Source: Mikania micrantha (lineage: Eukaryota > Streptophyta > Magnoliopsida > Asterales > Asteraceae). From it: a stretch of 64,000 nt of DNA. Position 1 is the first letter of the stretch; every line of letters starts with the position of its first letter. The translations under genes and the position numbers were made by a program. Below are positions 55,860-64,000 of this stretch, in pieces. Below the pieces are notes generated by a model, which ran no database searches, was not told the DNA's origin, and saw nothing but the letters and a program-made list of their open reading frames with translations. Where the stretch lies: the NCBI GenBank assembly GCA_009363875.1, contig CM018695.1:70440598-70504597 (forward strand), read 5' to 3'.

Positions 55860-57623
55860 TGATGTCGACGGAGCTTAGCTGTAAAACTAACTAAAAACCG
55901 ACTCTAAACTAGACACTAAGTGATAAATCTAGACTCTCTAAAACCTAAGCTACCGACAGGCAAGTGTACCTATCGTATGTAGCAAGACAAAAGTAAGTCC
56001 GGATATCGAACCCACAGACTTCTACAGACTGTACTAACTAGACTCTAGGACTTATCTATACAAAAATTTGTACTTAAATAAAATAATATTAAGGAGGGGG
56101 CGTTTTTACTAACAACTAAAATATTTAATAAACACTTAGAAATGAAAACAGACGAACAACCAAAGACTAAATCAGAGAAGAAAAGCAGCACTACCTAGGT
56201 TTGAATCATATACATGCTTGACAAGGTTCTATCAGGGATGGAACTAATGTGATACCGGGATCTTAAAATACTAAACCCAAAGGAAATATAGAGCACCCTC
56301 GACCCTTCTCAAGGATAGTCAACTAAAGATCCTAAAAGCCGCTAAACCACCAGACACATGGATTTCCCTCACAGGTCATCCAACTATTTATGAAATATCC
56401 GCTAGATTATCTACCTCACAGTACAATAATCTCATAAACACCTAAGAAATAACTGTTAAACAATCTACCTCACGGCGCGAAAGTCACAGTTCACTTAAAT
56501 GCTAGGGATAACTTGGGTTTTCCTATTGGACTCAATAAACAGGGTTAATAGACAAATTAGATTGATCTTCTCACAAAGTCTCTAACCTAATACGCTAAAA
56601 ACCAAGACTTATCGACAACTTCTCACCTCACGGATATTAAAGTTAGTTGCACATCTTAATCGTTTAAATCATAATAAAACACTCCTATGAATCACTCGGC
56701 CAAAGCAACTCATCCACTAATCAAGAACACACAGTAATTGATTCTAGCATGCACCTATTTCACGACAGACAATCGCCAAGACACATGAGGAACATAATAT
56801 CAATCATTCAACAATCCAAAACACACATACACATCCAATATTCAAAACCAAGTCTTTAAATCATAAATCCATCACATCATAATGTTCCAACACCAAAATA
56901 AACCAAAATCAAACATGCATAATCATCTAACCTAAGTAGTTCTAAGAGTTTAGCCAAGAAACATTGTCAAAACAGAAATCATAACAAGTTTACAAAGCTT
57001 GAAACACATAGTAATCAGGAATGAAACCAAGAACGAGAAAACCGAATGGTTAACACCCGAAGGAACAATCCCGGGGCTTCAATCCTTCGATCTCTCGCTT
57101 CAAGAGCCTCCCAATCGCTTCCAATCGCCTCTGGCCGTCTCTAACCTCGTCCTAGATCGTCTGATATCGAATACCCTAGCCTCCAGCCGTTTCAGGAAAC
57201 ATAAACTCGACTTTCTGAATTTTTAACCCTGTCGCGTACCGCGACAGGTTCCACTTAACCCTTCGCGTAGCGCGACGGGTTCCACTACCCGACAAAATAG
57301 TCGGGTCAACCGGCATTATTAAGTGAGGGACATTTCAGTCATTTCCACCTGTCGCGTATCGCGACAGGGTTTCCTGTGGTTGTCGCGTAGCGCGACAAGG
57401 TCTTTTTTTTCAGCATTTGACTTCTTTTGTCTTCGGGTCCATTCTTTTCCAACCGGGAGCTCGTTTTCTTGATCTTTTGCTAAAAATTGATATGTTTTAT
57501 TACCTGTGAGCATGAAATTACCAAATTGTGAAGAACCAGCATCAATCGACTCTAAAGTTAAATAAAACTGTACAAAAACAATTAAAAGCAAATAGAAAAA
57601 CAGATGTGTTTTGCAACACATCA
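55860..57623 (-). repeat. 5' LTR of the gag-pro element
   Basis: Same length as the other LTR. It includes CGCG dyads at 57232-57244, 57263-57275, 57352-57364 and 57383-57395. It is expected to hold the element's promoter on the minus strand. Confidence 0.93.
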
Positions 57624-58189
57624 ATAATAGTAACAACATTTAGTCGCTATATGGTTTCTATTAGGTGGCAACTTTTTCCCTTCGAATCCACCAAAGGTAT
57701 TGCGACGACATTTAGCTGTTATATATAAAAAAAAAAAAGAAAAGCACGGGCACCTTTAGCAACAACATGTGACGTCGCTAAGCAATATACCAATTTTCTG
57801 TGATATTACAAAAACTTAAAACTGATTTTACGAAACACTGGTTTTTATTACATGCACACAAGAATTTCTAAAATTAAACAATCTTAGTAATGTGAGAAAC
57901 AACATATAAAAGAGTAAAACAATGAAATTTCATAATCATCACCTATAATAATAGCAAAACCACACTAAAGATAATGGCAAAAACAGTACCATATGAGAAA
58001 TAATATGCCTCTTTTGTAATTAAATAAGGAGAAGTACCAATGAGATATCATGGAAACTTGAGAGAACATATATGAGATCAATGCTTTCTTGAAAATAGGT
58101 TTGGATACAATCACTCACACAGATTAGTTTGTTTATCTAATCATCTTCAACGGGTTCTGAATAAATCTACATCATTGGTAATCCTGGTA
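57624..58189. other. Right flank of the gag-pro element, CACTA-like remnant, then gene-free DNA
   Basis: 57640-57790 contains GCGACGACATTTAGC, GTGACGTCGCTAAGC and TTTTCTGTGATA. These resemble subterminal repeats of CACTA transposons and pair loosely with 49388-49445. No gene. Confidence 0.4.
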
Positions 58190-58510
58190 AAATGGGTGGG
58201 TGGGTGGGTGGGTTGGGTCGGCTCGGGTAGTCCGAGTCTAAATAAGTCGCTTTTAAAAAAACATAAATTTAGTTTAAGTTAAAATGAGTTGTGAGTAAAC
58301 AAATAGTTTATTTGAATAATCTTTAGTAATTTTATCATTAAATATATTATTGAAAACCCGTACCCGTTTAAATCTATTCTATTTTAATAGTTTTTTGTTA
58401 CCCACCTTGATTCGCATTTTGTTAACGTGTTACCTATCTCAACCCGTTTTATTTATGATGATATCATTTCAACCTAAAATAAAATAGTTGTTCACGAAAC
58501 CAAACCATTT
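58190..58510. repeat. (GGGT)n tract and degenerate MITE-like repeat
   Basis: GGGTGGGTGGGTGGGTGGG, then GTTGGGTCGGCTCGGG, followed by AT-rich DNA and CAACCCGTTTTATTTATG near 58441. Looks like an old MITE; the ends were not fixed. Confidence 0.35.
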
Positions 58511-58625
58511 AACTTTTTTGAGTGAAGATTGTCCATGCTAATAATTGGTGGCTGAAGATTATATTGTGTTATATCCAATGATCTTTTAGTATAAACACAT
58601 GTATCTATGTATAAATTTAATTTTA

Positions 58626-59693
58626 TCTTACTTAACTAATAAATAAAGGTTTTTAAGGACATTTGTCACATTCCTAGAGCACCTTAATGTTTTTTTTCCC
58701 ACCCTTCTCTCCTAATAAATATACCATATATATATATTAATATATTTTTAACACATTTTAAAATTAAAAATAAGACTTTTTTGTACAATAAAAATATGTT
58801 AATATTAAAAATTACTTTTTAAAAACAAATTATTATAAATTACAGAAATTTTTAAAATTGTTTTAAAAATAGAATATTTAAAGAAACAAACTTTGAAAAA
58901 ATTAGAGTTTATAAAATAATATAATTATTTTATTATATAATCTATGAAATTATAATCATATTTTATATTAAAAAATCATCTTATATAGTTTAATTTTTTA
59001 TTGGTAACTATTAATTAATAATATTTTTTTATTTATTTAATCTTACTATTCTAATAAACAAAAATCTTCAATTGCCACATGTCACATTCTAAGACCATAA
59101 TGCCACTTGTCATTTTTATGCACTCATTTAATTACATCTTACTAAATAAATGATATTATCTTTCCTATTAAATAAATTATATTATCTATCTTATTAATTA
59201 ATTTAATATTAATAACTAATGATATCATTCATCTTTTAACAAATTTGAAAATAGTTTTTGATATATTCAAAATCAAATCATTTTATTATAAAATAAATTT
59301 TAAAATTTTGTAGAATATAATTTTCCTAAATATCAATTTTTTTAGAAAATAAGAAATATTTCAATTTGACGGTAATTTCAAATTATGTTCTTTAACTTTA
59401 ATAATTACAAAAATATTACCTTATCATCTTAAGCTGAAATAGTTAGTTTTTAACAGAAAACTAACTAATTATATTTTTAAATTTACTTAGGTCAGTGATC
59501 TCAATTATTATAAAGAAGGCTAAATGATATTGCTACTTTTATTAAAAAATTTAGTTATTGTTATATGATTTAAAGTAATTATTAATACACAATTTAATCA
59601 ACTTATACAAAAATATCGTTGATATAATTTTTAAATTTTCATTATATACTATTTAATATTTACTCCGTGTGTTCACACGGGGTAATAAACTAG
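58626..59693 (+). mobile_element. Helitron-like element (possibly composite, about 1.07 kb)
   Basis: It starts TCTTACTTAACTAATAAATA and ends with the hairpin CCGTGTG-TT-CACACGG, GGTAATAAA and CTAG, then T. A second start-like TCTTACTATTCTAATAAAC at about 59041 suggests a nested or alternative 5' end. No frame. Confidence 0.65.
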
Positions 59694-60389
59694 TAAAGTA
59701 TATATGAGGTGGTGTGTTCAAAAGAGTACCAATTAATAGTATTTGGTAACCCTCATTAATAAATACGATACAAATATTATTTTATTCAGGAAACAATGTA
59801 TTTGGTGTATAAAATGGTTCCAAATGGTCCTCAAATATTTATTGATTCTCAAATATGTCATGATTCCCATTTGAACCCACCCCCATGTGTGTAAATGGTT
59901 TCACTGAACACCTTTATCAACTATATATGGTATTATATATCTTTTTGCTTATCTGTCCAAAGTTGTAGTTATTTTGATAGTTTTTGTTTTTTAAAATAAT
60001 TAATGGAATAATTTGCATCAACTAAAACTTATAAAATAACATCTGAATTACCTATTGACGTGGCAAATACCACGTTCATGAGAAGTGTTTGCCTAAAATG
60101 GCTTGTAAAAGGTGATCAACGGATACGGACATAAATAGAAGTTACAATTTCGACCCATTAAATTATGATAAATAATTGAATTAAATTATGTTTTATATCA
60201 AACTATACAAATTTAACCACATTAAAGGGAAAAAAAATGGGTTGATACTTGGTAAAAATGGTTTTTCCATGTGTACAACATTTTAAATGGCTTTCAAAAA
60301 TTTAGATTACTATTTTGTTAGGATAGTTTTCTAATTTTTTTTATCATGTTTATTTAATGCATTAGAAAATGAATCCAAAGTGTTTAGAG
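59694..60389. other. Gene-free AT-rich DNA
   Basis: Nothing assignable was seen up to the TSD at 60382-60389. Confidence 0.5.
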
Positions 60390-61144
60390 CATGGTTGTAA
60401 AAATCGGCCAGGCCCCCTCCACTGTGTCGATTTTGTCCTAGGTAGTGCCTATGCGGCCTAGTCAAATTTTTTTTGACTCTTTTTTTTTATTTTTCTGGTA
60501 AAAAAGGATCAGATCTATGATTATTTAGACATTTATCAACCCAAAATACTTAATATGTCTCTGAAACATCGAATCCAGCCATTTAAAATCAAAATTCATC
60601 TTTAAAATTTGAACTTGATGTTTATGTTTGAATTTTGAGCTAGTAGACTTATCATGCTTAAGTTTTTTTATTTGAAATATTATATTGAATTTTTTATATT
60701 GATGTGTGTGTATATAATATATAGTAGCCCTAAACCCTGTGTATTGTAGTGTTGAATAATAAAAAATAAATAAATTATTAAATATAAAATAATAATAAAT
60801 TTTAATGATTATAAAATTATATTTTAAGATAAAGTATAATTGAAATTTTTTTATAATTTATAAATAATAATAAATTAGTAAATATTAGAATAAGAAGATT
60901 TATAGTTTTTAATATTTAATTATATAATTTAATTACTAAAAATTTATAGATATATATTACGAGAGAGAGAGGGGAAATTTTTTTCAGATTACACCAAAAC
61001 GCGACATGTCTTTTAAAAATATTCATTTATTATAATAGGTAGATTTGTAAAATTACATATAAAAATTACAATCCGTCTAGAACCTATTAATACCGATGCG
61101 GTACCTCACCGCCGAATTAGTGTCTAGCGACTTTTACCACCGTG
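60390..61144. mobile_element. hAT-type MITE, copy 2 (TSD GTTTAGAG), interrupted by a Helitron
   Basis: The termini CATGGTTGTAAAAATCGG and CGACTTTTACCACCGTG are flanked by GTTTAGAG at 60382-60389 and 61145-61152. The body matches 15501-16022 except for an insertion at 60721-61043. Confidence 0.9.
60721..61043 (-). mobile_element. Helitron-like insertion nested in the hAT-type MITE
   Basis: Comparison with the uninterrupted MITE copy defines about 323 inserted bp. The minus strand starts TCTACCTATTATAATAAATG, like 38194-38583. The expected CTAG end has become CTAT and the hairpin is degraded (CACTACAATACACAGGG). Confidence 0.75.
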
Positions 61145-61152
61145 GTTTAGAG

Positions 61153-61526
61153 TCAATCAAAATATGAACTTAAACAACTTCGTTTGACATGTTACCCAAT
61201 TTTCCGTCCCACCCAAATGTTGATACTTATAAATACTATATATATTTGGTACTTTATCTCACTGTCAACTTCTTTATCTCCATCATAGTGCATGCTAAAT
61301 CTTTTTTTTTTAACCATTTTGCATATATTTGGGAAAAAAAATTACAAATCTGGTAATTCAAATCCATTTCTTGAACAAAGATGCAAATCCAAAGCAAAAA
61401 AATCCACTTCTTGAACATTAATGAGAAAATTATAGAGAAAATATATATGTGGAATAAAGAACTAAGAAACAAAGAATATTTAAACTAATATTTATTTTGA
61501 TATAATTTAAAAGGCATGGTTTTAAA

Positions 61527-61559
<33 letters not shown>

Positions 61560-62165
61560 TGATTATAATATATTTAATATATAAAATTACCTTTTTTTAT
61601 TGAATTAATTATTAATAAAGCAAACAATGAAATTGGAATTTGCAATCATATGTAACCCAACATCATAAATTATACAATTTTTCTTAATATTTTATCTTTT
61701 AGAATGGAAAACAAGTCGACCGAAATTTTGGAGTGACATGGCTCCACTTTGAAAAAAAAAAAAGGAGGTTCAGATTGGGATGATGCATCGTGAGACCAAA
61801 TAAAGTTAATTAAGAGGAAATCGTGGAAAAATATGTTCAGATTAGTTTTGGTATTGAAAAGTGGGTTACGGAGCAACTACTTGTCCGTTTACCTATCTGT
61901 TTATTGTAATTCGTTTTGTAGTCTTACAATCGTAGTTGCATATTTAAAAATAATAATAATTGTCATTAATGCTAACATGCTTGAGTCCAAGCGCAGTGCT
62001 AAATTGAAAACTTATTGAAAAACAAGTATAAGTTTACTAACTTAACAAGCATAAACGAGAATGTTATTTATATATGCATAGATTTTTATTTTATATAACA
62101 TAATATATATATATATATATGAAAAGTTTTCCTAAAAAATCATATTGCTTAAAAAGGCTTAATGA
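61153..62165. other. Gene-free AT-rich DNA with an (ATT)n microsatellite
   Basis: (ATT)n runs at about 61527-61559, and a (TA)n tract lies near 62103-62120. No supported gene. Confidence 0.55.
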
Positions 62166-62174
62166 TTTTTAAAA

Positions 62175-62739
62175 TGAATAACTCTACACAAGTGTAACAA
62201 ACTTTTCAAACTGTACTTATTAAGTCACTTGGATTTTTTTTGTCTCAATTAGGTCATTCAACTTAGTATGAGTGTTCTAATCCTATATAAATAACTTGAA
62301 TAACACATTATTGCTTTTTTTACATATTTAACTTATTTAATATGTTAAGTAGTGATATAATCATTTTATAAAGTAATAATAAATTAAAAATTATTTAAAA
62401 ACATCCACATTTACGCATGATATTTGAAAAAAATTAAGTTTCAAATGTTAAATATTAACACACATTGTTTGAAAAACTTATTTTTTTCAAATATATTGTG
62501 TAAATGTAGATGATTTTAAATAATTCTCAGTTTATTTTGCTTTTAAAATGATTATATCCCCACTTAACATATTAAACAAGTTAAATATGTAGAAAATTAG
62601 CAATAACCTAATATTCAGGTTATTTATATAGGATTAGAATACTCATACTAAGTTGAATGACTTGATTGAGACAAAAAAAATTCCAGTGACTTAATTGGGA
62701 TAGTTAGAAAAGTTGGTTCCATTTGTGTAGAGTTATCCC
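62175..62739. mobile_element. Near-full-length hairpin MITE, Mutator-like (9-bp TSD TTTTTAAAA)
   Basis: The 565-bp element is flanked by TTTTTAAAA at 62166-62174 and 62740-62748. Arms of about 270 bp are inverted: ATAACTCTACACAA against TTGTGTAGAGTTAT-type sequence, and ACTTAGTATGAGTGTTCTAA against TTAGAATACTCATACTAAGT. Little loop remains. A 9-bp TSD fits Mutator-like transposition. Confidence 0.88.
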
Positions 62740-62748
62740 TTTTTAAAA

Positions 62749-63133
62749 ACTCAAAAACTGACCCAAATAACTTTACTGAATTATTTTTGCATTATTGAAA
62801 CCGGCTTGTCGTACCCTAAAACTCAAACCTTAAATCATAAACAATAAACACTAATACTATAACCAAAAATTTAAAAACAAACATGAAATGTAATGATAAA
62901 ACCTAAAACGCTAAAAAAACAAGCACTAAAATCTAAACTCTAAAACTAATTGTTAAAGCTAAAACCTAAAAGCCAATATCATAGGATTTGATGAGACGAT
63001 TACAATGCAATCAGAATGAGTTCAATAAGAGTTTGTTTGTGACAGTTTTGAAGGTTTTAAAAATAGGCTTTTAGACGAAATACACTTTTTACTTAAATTC
63101 CCCTATATATAGATATATATCAAAATTTAAATG

Positions 63134-63176
<43 letters not shown>

Positions 63177-64000
63177 GTGAAAAAAAAATTATTTCAGTTG
63201 AAAAAAATTATGGGTAAGAGATTTGGTGTTGGTGATAACTGTGGGGTGTAAATAAGTCGAGCTCAACTCGAGCTCGTCTCATTTTGACTTGAAAAAGTTC
63301 GAGATCAATCCCAGTTCTTTTAGAACATTATTTCTATAGCTTGAGATCGCTTATTATTAATAATTAATTAATTAATTTGTTTTTAATTTTATAAGTATTT
63401 TTAACTATATTTTCATATATAACCTTAACATATGATTCTATTAAATTTACAATAATTTCATATGTAAAAGCAATTATGTATATGAAAATTCACTTATAAA
63501 ACTGGATAAAAATATTATATAGATAAAAACATGTTTAGGCTCGCAAGCCAGCTAGAGCTCATTAACTAAATGGGTTATATTTCTAGGCTCGAGGTCATTT
63601 AAGATCACTCGACCAAGCCTTTTACCAATTCAATTGTGAGATTTTCAAGAGCCGGCTTCATCTGATTATATTTTTTGTAATAAGAGGTGTTTCTAATAGT
63701 TAAAACAACACTGGTTCTGCTCGTGTAAAAAATTGTGAAAAATTGCAAGTATTGCTATTTGAATAATTAAAATAGTCATATATAAATATATGTTTTGAAA
63801 AGTATAAATGTGACTTAACAAACAATGGTTAACTACGAGCTTCTAGCATGGTGGTTACCCTCTTTACTTTCTTTCAATTCCGGACCAGTCTTATTAGTTT
63901 TAACTAGTTATGGTTTATCATTTGTAGCTTGAGCGTATGTCCCATAGCGTAAAATTTGAGTTGGATGTTTTGAAATTATGTCTTGAGTGCTGTCGTTCTA
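62749..64000. other. Gene-free DNA with (TA)n and degenerate repeats
   Basis: (TA)n lies at about 63138-63174. A GAGCTC/CTCGAG-rich degenerate repeat lies at about 63240-63650. TAGCATGGTGGTTACC near 63846 followed by TTTCAATTCCGG may be a tRNA-like SINE head. No supported gene. Confidence 0.4.

Larger units (their letters stand above)
49574..57623 (-). mobile_element. Non-autonomous Athila/Tat-type LTR retrotransposon carrying only gag and protease (about 8.05 kb)
   Basis: It is on the minus strand, with LTRs 49574-51337 and 55860-57623 (both 1764 bp, TGATGT...ACATCA), PBS, an 833-residue gag-pro frame, a 1.85 kb non-coding spacer and a polypurine tract. The LTRs differ at about six positions by eye, so insertion is recent. 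There is no reverse transcriptase, RNase H or integrase. A simple TSD is absent because the left LTR adjoins a leader fragment. Confidence 0.93.

Noticed and set aside
49388..57800. An intact CACTA transposon enclosing the gag-pro element
   Set aside because: Only a CACTACATCAAAG start and GCGACGACATTTAGC-type repeats are seen. No matching right terminus or 3-bp TSD was found, so it stays a weak remnant call.
62790..62960. CCCTAAA-like repeats suggesting interstitial telomere sequence
   Set aside because: Units are irregular (CCTAAAACTCAAACC and similar) with no run of exact CCCTAAA copies.

Overview
This is a stretch of nuclear DNA from a flowering plant, almost certainly a eudicot and probably a daisy-family (Asteraceae) species. 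The family-level call is my impression from the style of the LTR retrotransposons and MITEs, not a proof. The window is AT-rich and repeat-dominated, with one convincing host gene. That gene is a three-exon TRM-like/DUF4378 gene at 42872-45998 (+). Almost everything else is mobile DNA in several nested layers.

Layout. 1-2280: the 3' part of a Mutator-like transposase fused to an OTU-type cysteine-protease domain, with two short introns and a premature stop. 2281-14740: an Athila-ORF1-like reading frame (2908-3139 and 13006-14125), flanked on both sides by clusters of ACGG(G/C)CCGT dyads. It is split in frame by a degraded 9.9 kb Ty3/gypsy element of Tekay-like chromovirus type (3140-13005, minus strand, TSD CATCC). 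14741-22731: gene-free AT-rich DNA with hAT-type MITEs, foldback elements and short Helitrons. 22732-32264: a complete, very young Ty3/gypsy element (minus strand, TSD ATAAG) with an uninterrupted 1521-residue gag-pol frame, intact PBS and PPT, and 2.3 kb LTRs in which I found a single one-base length difference. 32269-42609: MITEs, including a run of foldback elements set end to end in (TA)n tracts (33088-37403), SINE-like copies, two short Helitrons and hAT-type elements. One MITE sits just upstream of the host gene. 46012-49362: MITEs, a SINE-like copy and a Helitron-like element downstream of the gene. 49490-57623: an Athila/Tat-type element carrying only gag and protease (833 residues), with tRNA-Asp PBS and nearly identical 1764-bp LTRs. 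An extra PBS-plus-leader fragment lies outside its left LTR. 57624-64000: AT-rich DNA with a Helitron-like element, an hAT-type MITE interrupted by a Helitron, and a near-full-length hairpin MITE with a 9-bp TSD.

The most unusual signal is a shared cis-element. Groups of four TCGCG-TAN-CGCGA dyads lie 190-490 bp inside the 5' end of the LTR in three unrelated retrotransposon families. A further group of four lies in the 3' spacer of one of them. The bases flanking the core differ between sites but often stay complementary, as if dyad symmetry or a hairpin is what is being kept. The young gypsy LTR also carries a long series of other small hairpins, and the Athila-ORF1-like locus has its own dyad family. 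I do not know of a description of these modules.

The genes do not form a pathway. The retroelement proteins serve their own replication (capsid, protease, reverse transcriptase/RNase H, integrase), the gag-pro element must borrow reverse transcriptase and integrase in trans, and the TRM-like gene is expected to act in cortical microtubule organisation. All coordinates and motif matches were read by eye; no searches or alignments were run.
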